Under the pieces are notes generated by a model. It worked only from the letters and a program-made list of their open reading frames with translations. It searched no databases and had not been told where the DNA came from. The translations under genes were made by a program, and so were the position numbers. 64,000 nucleotides of DNA, from the NCBI GenBank assembly GCA_033439685.1, contig JAUEDM010000001.1:8122001-8186000 (forward strand), read 5' to 3'. Below, one piece after another: positions 10,959-21,833 of this stretch. Numbering within the stretch: the stretch's first letter is position 1; the number at the start of each line of letters is the position of its first letter. The stretch is from Apodospora peruviana. Its lineage: Eukaryota; Ascomycota; Sordariomycetes; Sordariales; Lasiosphaeriaceae.

Positions 10959-11712
10959 TGGCTGTGAATGGGAATTTTATTAGACGACCTGTCTCGGCTG
11001 CGGGTCAGAAAAAGTGGTTTCATACCTGGTGGGAATGATGGTGAACGGTTTTGTGATGCTTGAAGCCGGCTGGAGGATTGCGATATTCATAGTCGACGTG
11101 GTCGTAGTGGTTTCCTGAGCGGCATCTGGATCCGTGGGAACTTTCCCGTTGTCTCTGCCGGTCGCGCTCAGTGTGAGGGGGTAGCTTATCGCCCCGATCG
11201 GACTCCTCCTCCTCGTGAAGGAAGCCAGATCGCCGCCTGCTGGATTGGCCGTGGTAGGATTCCAGTGGTGAGTCGGGGCGCAGATTGGGATCATATCGAT
11301 GACGTGTTGGGCGCGGCGCGGCGTGGGTTTCAAACACGAAGGGACCTGAGAGGGTCACTCCGTTGCGATCACGGGTAGCCCTGGGCATTCCATATTGAAA
11401 TGATTGCAGGTATGGCTCATTGTAATGACCGGCCGACGGTGAAGGCGACATGGGGTAACCATAATCGCCGTGGCCTTGGTGGCGAGACCGCGAGGAGGGA
11501 GAGTGCCAGCGGTCATCTTCAATGAAATCGCTGAACCCTGGCGTCGATGTCTCATACATGAACCTCTCGGTAAAAGAGCCATCGCGGTTACCATAGGCAT
11601 CGCGGCGGTGGTGAGCGTTTGAGTCGGGCATCCGACTCATGTCCTCGTAATAGAGTCGTTCGCCGAATAGGTTAACCCACCCAGTGGGTGGACGGTCTCG
11701 TGCGCGATCCAT
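10647..11712 (-). CDS. Arg/Ser/His-rich hypothetical protein (inverted-pair copy 1)
   Basis: Two exons: 11712-11026 and 10961-10647, separated by a 64-nt intron with donor CAG|GTATGA, branch CTAATA and acceptor TTCACAG. The joined frame (333 residues) matches the frame conserved in the paralogue at 27944-28860, which supports the intron. The protein starts MDRARDRPP and is hydrophilic, rich in Arg, His, Ser and Tyr, with RSRSRH-like stretches but no known domain. Exon 2 holds a 58-codon tandem duplication. The frame ends at TGA 10647-10649, yet similarity to the paralogue continues beyond it (GQERSRSRS, then YDSELDEDYF) to a second stop near 10521, so this copy may be truncated by a nonsense change. 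A conserved TATA-containing promoter lies upstream at 11840-11961. Confidence 0.6.
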
Positions 11713-11839
11713 CGAGGCGTCACTCAACTGAGCTGAGAGTGTCTGAGGGTATGTTGAGACTTTTCACGGTCTTCGAAGTTGCTGCAGCAGCGGGTGGTTG
11801 CAGGCTGAACCAAAGTTGATGGTCAGTCAAATCAGAAAA

Positions 11840-11961
11840 GGCAATAAGCAGGGCTTATTGCAAGAATATATACCGAGGCTGAAAGACTGGTCATTTGGTA
11901 CGAGTAAGCTGGTTGCGGCGCAAAAGGGTGACCCGGGGTCTCATTTTCGTGAGGGTATGAG
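11840..11961 (-). promoter_or_regulatory. conserved promoter block of the inverted gene pair, copy 1
   Basis: Read on the minus strand this matches 27636-27754 with only scattered differences: GAGACCCCGGGTCAC, CGCCGCAACCAGCTTACTCG, TACCAAATG, and a TATA box (TATATATTCTTGCA, about 11862-11875). The conservation is higher than in most of the coding sequence. TATA to start codon is about 155 nt here. Confidence 0.7.
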
Positions 11962-12638
11962 TGGCGGCAGTGGCGACAGTGCCTCAATGCTACCAGAAAC
12001 TGCAGTACACCATACCACGGTAAACGATCAACCTCTGGTACCTGCTGTGTCTGGCCCCTACCAGGGCTTCGTAAGGACCAGAGATACCGTGGAATGGTGT
12101 ACCGGGGCGGTGAAAATGTAGGGGGTCCCAACTGTATGGCAGACGGTAAATGGACTAACGTTTATGTTCTACTTGCTATTAGATGCGCCGAAAGTGTTCT
12201 TCTTTATTCCCCAGAGAAATGTCGTTCGATCATCGTTGAGTCAACTGTGCGGAGGTTGAGCACCGGTCTGGGCATGGAGCCAATCGATACCGTATATTAT
12301 ACTCCAACACCATCAAGTAGAATAACGTTCCTGACCGGCAATGGATCCTCTTAATACATGGCGTGACTGGGTTCGACATTGCGGTACATGTCTTGTCATC
12401 TAGTTGCCGATGCCCGGCAGACAACGGGCCTGATCGCGGCAAAAGCTTTTGAGATCGAGGCATCGATCCCAACGAACGACGTAGATGAGAATCGATTGGG
12501 CTGGCTCTCTCGGAATTGTTGGTAAGCTCGATTGCTCACAGGCGAAAATCTTTGTTATGGACATCCACCAACCCCCAAGCCCTACCCGCTGGTCCAACTC
12601 TGATGCCCCAACACCCACAAAGACCGACCGAAGATGAA

Positions 12639-13169
12639 TCAGCTCAAATGCCAATCCTTGGGCAGACACATGCCCACCTCCTTCGGCGCAGCCTCGACGA
12701 ACCCGTTTCGAGCGTACAGCTTCCTTCCCGGCGGATCGGCTAGAAGATTGACGTAGGGATCGCCTTCGGGCGCGTTAGCCTTGATGTACGCCAAGAGGTG
12801 CTTGAGGATGGCGTCGCCGAGTCCCTTGCGCTGGTGGTCAGGCAGAACGGCCATGTCGGCAATCACAAAGTACCACGCGCCGTCGCTGACGATGCGGCCC
12901 ATGGCGATGGCTTTCCCACTGTTGCTTTGAGGTCCTTCGTCGTCGTCGGCGGTCGGGTTGTATGTGACATGGCAGCCGTACCAGGTTCCGCTGGGCACAA
13001 TGCGCGATTGGGCCTCAGTCATGGGTGTGAGGCCGGACGCGGCGCGGAGGTGGCGGTACTCGGGAACGGAGGGGAGCTTGTCGGAGCGGAAGGTGTACTG
13101 CGGGGGAAGCGTCGGTGCTGGCGGGATGGTCCGTGGGGGGGGTGCCGGCGAGGACTCGGGATGTGCCAT
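12639..13169 (-). CDS. GNAT family N-acetyltransferase
   Basis: A 176-residue protein starting at the ATG at 13169 (context CAAAAATGGC). Residues about 85-170 form a GNAT fold: the beta4/motif A segment VIADMAVLPDHQRKGLGDAI contains the acetyl-CoA pyrophosphate-binding signature Q-R-K-G-L-G, and NLLADPPGRKLYARNGF is motif B, with the Tyr that often serves as general acid. The Pro-rich first 30 residues are probably disordered. It should transfer acetyl from acetyl-CoA to an amine, but the substrate cannot be told from sequence. No signal peptide, so probably cytosolic. The frame is uninterrupted and intronless. It sits next to the Fot1-type transposon. Confidence 0.85.
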   Translation of the reverse strand: MAHPESSPAPPPRTIPPAPTLPPQYTFRSDKLPSVPEYRHLRAASGLTPMTEAQSRIVPSGTWYGCHVTYNPTADDDEGPQSNSGKAIAMGRIVSDGAWYFVIADMAVLPDHQRKGLGDAILKHLLAYIKANAPEGDPYVNLLADPPGRKLYARNGFVEAAPKEVGMCLPKDWHLS

Positions 13170-13419
13170 TTTTGACTCGCCTCTCGAGTGATTGATGTTG
13201 GAGCTGGGAAAACGACGAGATTGTGTTACAAGAACCGACCGTGTTTGTTCCTTGTCGAGCCGCTGCATCATCGGCCCCGCACATGTTGTCACTCAGTTCC
13301 GTCGGATCCTTCCAAAGCCGGAAGGAGATCGGAGTTTGACCAACTCGGCCGATTCGGCTTTCGATTGTGGAGAAGTAGGACCAATTATTACTTAATAGTT
13401 GGATTAGGATAACCTACAT

Positions 13420-13453
13420 GATAAACGAGCTAGCCAGACAAACGAGCTAGCCA
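13420..13453 (+). repeat. left subterminal 17-bp repeats of the transposon (2 units)
   Basis: Units 13420-13436 and 13437-13453 differ by one base (GATAAACG / GACAAACG). They match the three right-end units in inverted orientation and are likely transposase-binding sites (inference from the family). Confidence 0.8.
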
Positions 13454-13500
13454 CTTTCTACCAACCCACCACAACTATTCTCAATTACACAACCACAACA

Positions 13501-15197
13501 CTAGGAAATAACAATAGCTGAATCGGAAACAGATGAATCAGACGATTCTGCAGCCTCCTTGCACGTACGCGCATTATGGCCTGGCTTGCCGCACACTCCA
13601 CAGTACCGAATCTTCGTACGAGACCCCCCTTGCACCACCACCATTCTGCTGTGCTTCCTGCGTTACCTGTTCATCTACGGCCTTCTGATCCAGTAGATCA
13701 TGTGCCTCTTGTACAGTAAGTGACCCTCCAAGCCGCACACGTGTTTTTTTTTTTTTTTTTTTTTTTTCTTTTTGCTCTCCTTCTCTTAGTAAGCTCCTCA
13801 TCAGCTTTGCGTAGTGCTGAGACCTCGGTACGTAGAAGGGCCACTTCGTGCATCACTGCCATTGTACCTTTAGCTGATCGGTCCACAGCAGTTAATATAG
13901 ATGTTGGAGAGCTGCGCTGGTGGTTAGATATCCGGTTTTTAATAAGCTCTGACTGTGAAGTAGCTTCTTGAGGGTTATGTGGTGTTTGAGAGATCCAAGG
14001 TAGGGCTATGCTTGGACTTGAAGTTGGGGGTGTTCGGGTCTGAATGCGCACATCTAGCTCAGATATCACCCTCTCTGGGTCGTATGGCACAAGGCCAGCC
14101 CTAGCAAAACCTCCTTGGATATTTTCTTCTGTAAAAGAAGCAAAAAAAGCCTCTTTAAACGAACAAAGAAACTCCAGCTTGGTAATATGCGTAATTTGCA
14201 TACGCATAAGCTTCTCAATTTCTTTGCTATATGCCTTCTTTAATGGCCCAAAGCAACCAACATCCAATGGCTGAAGTTTGTGTGAGGAGTGCGGAGGCAT
14301 ACAGAGTGTAATAATATTGTGCGTCTGGCAGTACGTCTCGAATTCTTCCGAGTGGTGGACTCTCGTGGCCGTCAAGGATCAGCAGCCGGTATGTGCCCTT
14401 CGTGCGAGATTTTGTGTGCAAATCAAAGTGCCGAATCCAAGCCATGCCTTTCTCATTCGTTGTCCAGCCATTGTCAGTTGTTGCAATGCGCCATGTAGCC
14501 GGAAGGTTGCACTCTTGATACCAGTTGGCAAGGTGATATTGCCCAGACAAGATGATGAATGGCGGGATGGCCCAACCTAGAGCGTTCACTCCTTGGATAA
14601 CCGTAGCCCATTCTCGATTGCCAAGTTGAGCTTGTTTGGCCCTGCTACGGCCATCAGAGGTGGTAACTACCATGGTGGCAATGATAATACTCATCATAAA
14701 GCCGGTCTCATCGAAGTTGTACGAATCGTCGTCGAGGATGCCGTATTTGACCTTGATGTTGTGCACACGGGCAAACCACTCGCGGATAACTTTTGGATCC
14801 TGGCATTTGGCCCTCTGGTAGTCGTATTTACGCGTAAAATGCGTCCGAAGTTCCGACTGGCGTTTGACGAAGTTGTGAGCCCATCGTATACCAACTGGAG
14901 GCGCGTCGCGTTCGCATAACAATCGGTTGGCCATATCTTCCACGTACGAAAGCCGGGGATGGAATGCGCGTGCACATAGCTCAATCATATATTGAACAAT
15001 TGTTTTCTCTTCCAAATCGGTAAGTTTGCGTAAGTTAGCTGGAATATTGCGTCGTGCAGGTGTACAGCGCGTCGAGTACGGAGGGTATCCTTATTGACAG
15101 TGTAGATCTTCGCTACAGCTCAGATGCTAAGCTTTGGGTCTTTTTGAAGAGTGTCGAGTGCTAAGTTTATCCTAGCTTCATACGAAGTTGTTTCCAT
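13501..15197 (-). pseudogene. Fot1-like DDE transposase pseudogene
   Basis: Begins METTSYEARINLALD (psq-type HTH) at 15197, followed by a CENP-B-type HTH and a DDE_1 catalytic domain. All three catalytic acids are visible: NFDETG, LLILDGHES and LQPLDVGCF. The C-terminus has a knuckle-like YCGVCGKPGHNARTC and ends at TAG 13501-13503. Damage: a TGA in the first HTH (KLSI*AVAKIY, where Arg CGA is expected); a frameshift just before NIPANLRKLTDLEEK; a one-base insertion after DGHES that displaces HHSEEFETYC; and a T/A tract (13744-13767) encoding poly-Lys that throws the zinc-knuckle region out of frame. Known Fot1 transposases are about 540 residues, consistent with this length once repaired. 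Confidence 0.9.
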
Positions 15198-15254
15198 TCT
15201 TGGTTGTGGAAAGATTTGGTGTTTTGTGCAGAAGAGGTGTGTTGCGTCGGAAAG

Positions 15255-15305
15255 TGGCTAGCTCGTTTATCTGGCTAGCTCGTTTATCTGGCTAGCCCGT
15301 TTATC
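15255..15305 (-). repeat. right subterminal 17-bp repeats of the transposon (3 units)
   Basis: Units 15255-15271, 15272-15288 and 15289-15305; the outermost has G for A (AACGGGC). One more unit than at the left end. Confidence 0.8.
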
Positions 15306-15308
15306 ATG

Positions 15309-15569
15309 TACGTTATATGTTTTGGCGATTGAATTTAAAGCTATGTATGAATAGATACGAAGGTGCTTGTCTCGTCCAGCTTAGGGCTTGGCAGATAACG
15401 ATACTGAGGTTTGGAGTCCTGGCAGAGCTGTAATTTGGGATTAGGTCACGAGAGAATCCAATCTCCACTCAACTACATCAGCTTTCATTACCTAAGCCAT
15501 CCATTGAACCACCAGATAATGCAAGATTTGCGATTTCGGCAACAACTTGGAGACCCGATCTATTCTTGA
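15309..15569. other. short spacer between transposon and enolase
   Basis: No features seen; it contains the enolase 3' flank. Confidence 0.4.
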
Positions 15570-17108
15570 TTAAATAATAGAAATTTCCGGAAAACGAAAC
15601 TTCTCCCCGGCATAACTCCACGGTTTCCAGCTGTCTTTCTGATCCGTCTCGATCTCCAAGAGACGATTGTACTTGGCCACGCGCTCTCCACGACAAGGCG
15701 CCCCCGATTTGATATGTCCTGTGGCCAAACCCACAGCCAAGTCGGCGATGAAGTCGTCCGTGGTCTCTCCCGATCGGTGCGACACAAACACGCTCCAGTC
15801 GAGACTTTTGGCGAACCTTGCGCTGCACACTCATTCATTGCAAAAGATCAGAACCAGATAGGTACGTGCACGAGAACAGAGGAAACCGTAAGGAAGCAAA
15901 AACTCACGCTTCAATGGCCTCGCTAACAGTGCCAATCTGGTTCACCTTCAACAGCATCGAATTGCACGCCTTCTTCTCGTGCGCCATGCGCACCCGATCG
16001 ACGTTGGCCACGAGGAGATCGTCACCGACAAGCTCGTGCTGGCAGTTCTCGTTGAACTTGGTCCAGCTGTCCCAGTCGTCCTCGGCAAACGGATCTTCCA
16101 GCAAGGCGATGGGGTATTTGTCGAGAATGCCATTATACAGCTCCATCATCTGCGCCGGGGACTTGGGGTTCGCTTCCTCGGTCTTGAAGCCCAGATCATA
16201 AACGCCGTCCTTGAAGAATTCCGACGAGGCGGAGTCAATAGCGAACTTGATCTTGCCGGTGTAACCGCTCTCATCGACAGCCTCCGTGAGCAGATCCAGC
16301 GCCTCTTCGGGTGTCGTGATGGGCGGTGCAAACCCGCCTTCATCGCCAATTCCGGTGGCTGTTTATAATTGGAATGGCACAGCCTGTGTCAGAAGCAGCA
16401 CAGATGGACACTGCACGGAGATCAAATACCTGGAGGTCCAAACTTCCGGGCAATCAAGCTCTGCAGCGCCGAATAGGTCTCGGACCCCATGCGGAGCGCC
16501 TCTTCAAAAGACTGCGCGCCGGTGGGTGCAATCATGAACTCCCGGAAAGCCATGGTGTTTCCCGAGTGTCGGCCTCCGTCCAGGACGTTGAAGAAGGGGA
16601 CGGGCATAATGTATGCGCCGTTCTCGTTTGCTTCTCGTCGGAGAAACTCGTACAGAGGTATATCCTGCCTCGCTTCTCGTCAGTCAAGCTCACCCCACAC
16701 CGCCCAATCCAATTAATGAATGCCATTTACCGCAGCAGCAGCTCCGGCTCTCGAGCAGGCCATGCTGACTCCAAGGATTGCGTTTGCGCCAAGTCGTGAC
16801 TTGTTCGGCGTCCCGTCAAGTTCGCACATGAACGCATCGATCTCCTTCTGCTGGTTCTGCGGATTAAACCCTTTCTCGATCAGGGCCGGCCCGATGATGC
16901 TCCGGACGTTGTCGACGGCGCCCAGCACACCCTTGCCTCCGTACGCCGGCTTGTCCTTGTCTCGCAGCTCCACGGCCTCATGACTTCCCGTTGAAGCCCC
17001 GGACGGGACCATGGCGCGGAACACTCCATGCGAGGTTTTGACGTCCACCTGCACGGTGGGGTTGCCTCTGGAATCCAGTCGCTGCCCGGCTTGCACTTCG
17101 AGAATCAT
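15570..17108 (-). CDS. enolase (2-phosphoglycerate dehydratase)
   Basis: Catalyses 2-phosphoglycerate to phosphoenolpyruvate in glycolysis. Four exons (17108-16731, 16664-16430, 16358-15908, 15822-15570) with introns of 66, 71 and 85 nt give 1,317 nt and 438 residues, the family length. Catalytic features are all present: DSRGNPTVQVDV with the PSGASTG loop, the GGRHSGN His, REFMIAPTGA, IGDEGGFAP, metal ligands in AIDSASSEF, LEDPFAEDDW and VGDDLLVAN, Lys in LLKVNQIGT, the SHRSGET signature and Lys in GHIKSGAP. The start MILEVQAGQRLDSRGNP and the end FRFPEISII differ from the usual fungal housekeeping enolase (MAI-KI-ARSVYDSRG), so this may be a second, divergent isozyme; the locus for the main copy is not in the window. 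An intact gene beside a dead transposon. Confidence 0.95.
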
Positions 17109-17847
17109 GTTTTCCGGGAATGGGGTGTGGAGATCCGGGGCGGAAATGATATATGGTGGTCGGATTGCGTTCAGATGAACTGTTCATTCCGACTTTTGTC
17201 ATCTTTCCCAAGAACAGTGAGATATGGATGACGTATAAAGGTTGTTGGGTCATTGTCGGTTGACCTGGATGTCCATGGCAACATCACATCATCATGACAT
17301 GCCGTTTGGTTTATACAAATGGAAAATGACGACGGCTGAAATTACCCCTTTCTCCAAATTATCGGGACGCCTGCTGAGCTGAGGCAACACCCCTCATGAT
17401 CCAAACCATCAGAGCTGAGAATGATGGGATCAGGTGCATCAACCTGAAGACCTCGCGGCTCGCTCTATCCTCGTCAAAAACATATGGGGCGATCACCAAT
17501 GAGAACGCAACTGGTGTGGTCGATTTCATTGTTCGTCGAAGCCCTTTCGCCTTCTCACGCATGGTGAGATATCTCGTGGGCCAGTTCCGGAAACTGGATC
17601 GTCAGCACCGGCGCAAAGCGGAGGTGTTGTTGCGAGATAAGTGAATGGTCCAACGAGGAGTCGGAGGATGTATGCCAGATGGGTTGTATCCGCTCTTCGG
17701 TTGGTGGCTGCATTATCGTCGAGATAAACAAAATACTCCTATAACCTGTTTGTTGAAGAGGATACAAGAATAAGAACACGATAAGAGAGAGAAAAAAAAA
17801 AGGAAAACGGAAACGAAAAGCAAAAAATCGATAAAAGGAAATGGAGT
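17109..17847. other. intergenic between enolase and tRNA-Tyr
   Basis: An 82-codon frame on the + strand (17396-17641) and an overlapping minus frame have no recognisable features. Otherwise this is the enolase upstream region. Confidence 0.35.
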
Positions 17848-17935
17848 CTCCTCGACCGGAATCGAGCCGGTGACCTTTCGATTATGATTCAAGACAATTA
17901 CAGTCGAACGTGATAGCCAACTACACCACAAGGAG
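17848..17935 (-). tRNA. tRNA-Tyr (anticodon GUA) with intron
   Basis: Read on the minus strand, a 7-bp acceptor stem (CTCCTTG / CGAGGAG), the A-box region GTGTAGTTGGC, an anticodon stem TTCGA / TCGAA with loop CTGTAA, a B box GGCTCGATTCC and a T stem ACCGG / CCGGT can all be folded. An insert of about 15 nt follows position 37, one base 3' of the anticodon, the standard place for a nuclear tRNA-Tyr intron. The variable loop is short, as expected for eukaryotic tRNA-Tyr. Confidence 0.9.
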
Positions 17936-18834
17936 ATTTTTCGTTGAGTCTGGACCAAGGACCTGTGGATTATGTGTGCAGTTCGAATCCGTTGTTGTGG
18001 GTTGGATGTCTCCATCGTGATGGGGCCGAGGTGGATCAATTGCGTTGATGCCGTGGCGTTGCGGCGGCCGCCCCTTTTCCCAATTTCAGCTTTGTCGACC
18101 GTGAGATCCCATATCAGGCGGCCGCTGGCGTGGTAGGACAGAACAGTGGTTGGAGCATGACGAATCCATGCGGATGGAATCAACGTCATCAAGGAGCACC
18201 GCTGGGGGGCGATGGATTCAAAAGATGGGAACAGACGTGAAATTTGCATTCGCGCATGAAAACCTGAACAAGTATTCTGTTATGAAGGATATATCCTTGT
18301 TGTTATTGGAAAAAGAATCACCTTCGAGGCCATCTGTTGCTTTCTCTCGTGCTCATCCGCAACCACTCCCATGCATGCCCTTTCGCGACCTCCTCTTGCT
18401 TTCTGATCTTGCATCACTCTCCTGTTGGTGTCCTTGCTGGGGCCGAGTAGCGGTTGTGAGGCGTCTCTGTTCTGTCGCGTGTGGAATGAAGAGCTGGTGT
18501 CCCTTTATCCAGCCCCCATGTTGCGATATGTCCACCTGGTGGGAAAGTGTGATGAGGTGCCAATGAGTCTTTCTCGCCAACGCTGGGTCCATCGACGGCG
18601 TAGTTTAAGGCCGGGAATCTCGAAATGTGGGCCCGAGGCAGGTGGTCAGGGCCCGGATGAACCAAGGCAGAACCATCCACCCAGGGGAGCAGAAGGTCGG
18701 TAATTATGGTTCGAAGCTCGCGAATGTATGGCCAGAGACGCCGTGGATGAAGAGTTGCCTGTGGTAGACTGCAGTTCTCAACCCTGAGCAACTCGTGTGC
18801 GCATTGCGTCTTTGTCGATCGGTAAAGGAAGGTG

Positions 18835-19083
18835 TCAAAATATCGGGCCGCTGTCGTCTCTCGAGTGGTTGATTGCCATCCAGGTCAGCCAGAGGGGGAT
18901 GGAAAGAATGAGGACTGCCGATAGGACGAGGAAGGAAGTCGAGTACGCAGGAGCATTTGGTACATCGTCTAGCACCTGGCTATCGGGAGCTTTTTCATCG
19001 GTCGACAGGGGCGTATAGACCCTCGGCAAGAGTGGCTGGTGCTCTGCGTCGCCGGGACTGAGAGGTGTCGAGGCTGATGACAT
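18835..19083 (-). CDS. small single-pass membrane protein, 82 residues
   Basis: ATG at 19083 (CACAATGTC). Residues 1-49 are hydrophilic and Ser/Pro/Asp-rich (PLSPGDAEHQPLLPRVYTPL, with a LL-type sorting-like motif). A hydrophobic segment, FLVLSAVLILSIPLWLTWMA, at about 50-70 is followed by a short charged tail. This looks like a type II or tail-anchored membrane protein. No family recognised; composition and the clean N-out/TM layout argue for a real gene. Confidence 0.45.
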   Translation of the reverse strand: MSSASTPLSPGDAEHQPLLPRVYTPLSTDEKAPDSQVLDDVPNAPAYSTSFLVLSAVLILSIPLWLTWMAINHSRDDSGPIF

Positions 19084-21833
19084 TGTGTGGTAATAGCTTT
19101 AAGAAAGGTTGATGAGCGACGAAGTAGTTTTATTCAGCTCGGGGTTATGATGAAGATGGGAATCATGGGATAACCATACAGTTATTTGAATGATAGAAGA
19201 AAAGAATGAAGGATCAAGTGGATGGAAAAGAGAAGAAAGGGTTGGTCTACAAGTGGTTTGGCACCGCCCTGTTTTAGGTACGATCCAACAGGAGGAGGAA
19301 CACAGAAGGCACACATGGGCCATATCCCCCCCCTGTTCCTACCAGAACTGCAATTTGATCTTCGCCCCTTCCCTCCATCAGCCTGCCCTTACCACTGGAT
19401 GCAGGAGTCACGGTTATCTCCTGCAAGTGAGCAAACTGCTTCACTTTATATTTCCAAATCCTCATTACGTGCGCAGAAGACTCTGAATTTCGAGCAATAT
19501 GGCAACGTGTGAAGTCTGAATGCTTTCCGCCATATTGAGTAATTCTCCGAGACCAACTGAGCGCATATCTCACTTATTATCAGACGGTGCTTTCACCCCT
19601 GACGAGTAGCGCTGGTAGCCGGGTGACATGGCCGTCTGGTTCTTGCAAAGAATGAAAGTCATGAGTTTAGGAGGTCCCAAACCCACTGGTACTTGGCGGT
19701 TCCAAAGAAAATCATCAGCTTGCTCAGACTGGACATCTGCCGAAGTGCGAGTCGGACCAGTAAACACCGTCGTGGTATCATTTCATCTTGGTGTCTACGC
19801 TTACTTTGACACCATCCTGTGCAACAAGGAAGCAGGGCAGATTCGGATCGGATCCGTGTGCGGTGAGAGGGCTCCGGGAGAACAATCGCTCCATGTCCGT
19901 TGGTAAACAGGGGCGTGCTGCGCGCCACAACAAGCCACTATGCCAAATCCGTATATGCAAACGGGGTTTTGACGTACCATTGCTCCAAGTATTGGCGGAG
20001 GAAGTGTTTGGATGTTTCTGGACCAAGATGAGGTGAAGGAAAAGGTAATAAAACCAACTGTTCATGGGTGCTGCAGTTCTCTGCTTCAGTTCTGGCAAGG
20101 GGAGACTCGCAGTGTTTTTGGCAGAGGTCTTCGAAATCTAATGCGATCTGTGACAGCCGTGATCCCCCAGCACACAACCAAGACGGAATAGGTTGGCTCA
20201 AAGTGAGAAGAAGATCCGTACATGAGACGTTGAGAACCATGGTGGCGAATGCGTTGACAGGCACGCATGACCGCCACCGTGACACGCGACTGGCTTTGTG
20301 CAACAAGCAGGGTGTCTTGACCTGCAGCTGGAATTCCAAACGAGCCACAGAAACGACACCGGTTCATGTCTGGCCCTTATCTCTGTTGATGTATGCACCG
20401 CTTGGACATATGAAGAAGTACGTGACTCTGCGGGAGCACGATCGTCTGAGAGTTACCTTATGTTCGGAGACCGGAACACGTCGTAAGTGTAGATCTGAGG
20501 GAACAGAAAAGATTGACAGGCTCGAGAAAAGGAGTTAATAGATCCTATCACTCCGGGAGCGTGTTGTGGGCACCAAGTCGGGGATAGTACCGATGGGTGA
20601 TGGTCTTCTCTTTGGTAGGCAAACGAATAGGTTGAATAACAAGAGGTCCTGGCTGGATTTTACTGCTTGAAATGAAGCCCAGAAAAAAGCATCGAAGGAG
20701 ACAGGCGGAAAATGTGCTCCATGAACATCAACTTCTGCTCCCTCATTGGATGCCAGTTCCCGGTCCTCCGTGATGGTAGTTGACCGACTGCAACATTTGC
20801 TGGTATAATACGGAACGCGCATGAGCACAGCCCCGTCCAGACACAACGAAGACACACAGAAAAGAGGAAACCTATGCCTTGCCAGCCCATACATACGCCA
20901 CATACTAATACCAGTATTTGGTATGTGGGGTTCTACTCGCCCATGTTATTTGGTTACGGTACGCAAAAGGGTCCATCACTGGCTCAATCACAAAGTTAGG
21001 TGCGGATTCTGGGTGCGTACTTCGCCTCTTCTCATGTTACACTGGGGCCCAGGGTGTGTCTGTTGGGAGTAGGTATCTGCAGCGGAAGTATTGTACTGCC
21101 ATCTATGAGCGGCCGTTGGCGGCCGCTCAACCCACCCCTACTCGTCTACTCGTCTGGGTGCCACTCGCGGTGAAGAATTACTTCTCGAGAATTTATCCTC
21201 ATTTCAGCAAAGCTTCGCGGTAACTTTTGGGCCACTTGTTCATGATGCCTCGGTCAAGACGCGAGAAGTTATGCTACGTCTATTCTGGTTGCTCTTCCGA
21301 GACTGCGAATCCCCTTTTCAGGGCACTGAGAGCATGTTGGTTGAGTTTCAATTATATTGAGTTCTGCTGTTGCTCGCCATGATCACGAGCCGTTTTCGTG
21401 GCATGCGAGACTGCCTTGCGTGAAATCGATCTTGGGAGATGACGTTAACTGCACACCCAGCCCGTCCCTCTATCACAAGCCGGTCGAAGTAAAACGAATA
21501 CGTAACTCGGTATGGAAAACGTACGAGACCTCCCCGGCCCTCTATTCTGTTCCGTGACTCAGATTTCTGCTTTCTGCAGATTTCTCGACACCGGGAAGAT
21601 CAGCGCCTCATCACACCACATATATCCTACTCTGTAATCCTGTAAGGACTGGATTCCTAGGGATTTACTCTGTAGTTCAGGTATGTTAATACGGAGACCA
21701 CCTTGAGTCTGTAAATAACCCAGTATATATTGTAATCAGACACATTTCTCGATCTCCATTGACGGCACGTCAGCTGTCCGGTCCCGCCATTTCAAGTTCC
21801 AGCAAATGTGTCCAACCGCTCAGGTTAGGTCAA
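19084..21833. other. 2.7-kb gene-free region
   Basis: Many short open frames on both strands, none with domain features, consistent codon character or compatible splice partners. No transposon ends or RNA gene recognised. Confidence 0.4.

Larger units (their letters stand above)
13417..15308 (-). mobile_element. Fot1/Pot2-type (pogo, Tc1/mariner) DNA transposon, complete but inactive
   Basis: A 1,892-bp element bounded by TA on both sides (13415-13416 and 15309-15310) and by terminal inverted repeats starting CATGATAAACG. Each terminus carries tandem 17-bp subterminal repeats of the type GATAAACGAGCTAGCCA, two on the left (13420-13453) and three on the right (15255-15305). Length, TA target duplication and TIR style fit Fot1-like elements. 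The single transposase gene inside is disrupted, so the copy cannot be autonomous. Confidence 0.9.

Noticed and set aside
17396..17641. 82-codon frame on the + strand, with an overlapping minus frame, between enolase and tRNA-Tyr
   Set aside because: Neither strand shows domain features or splice partners, and overlap on both strands suggests chance openness.
20068..20538. 156-codon open frame in the 19.1-21.8 kb gap
   Set aside because: Composition is not distinctive, no motif, and competing frames of similar length occur on the other strand.
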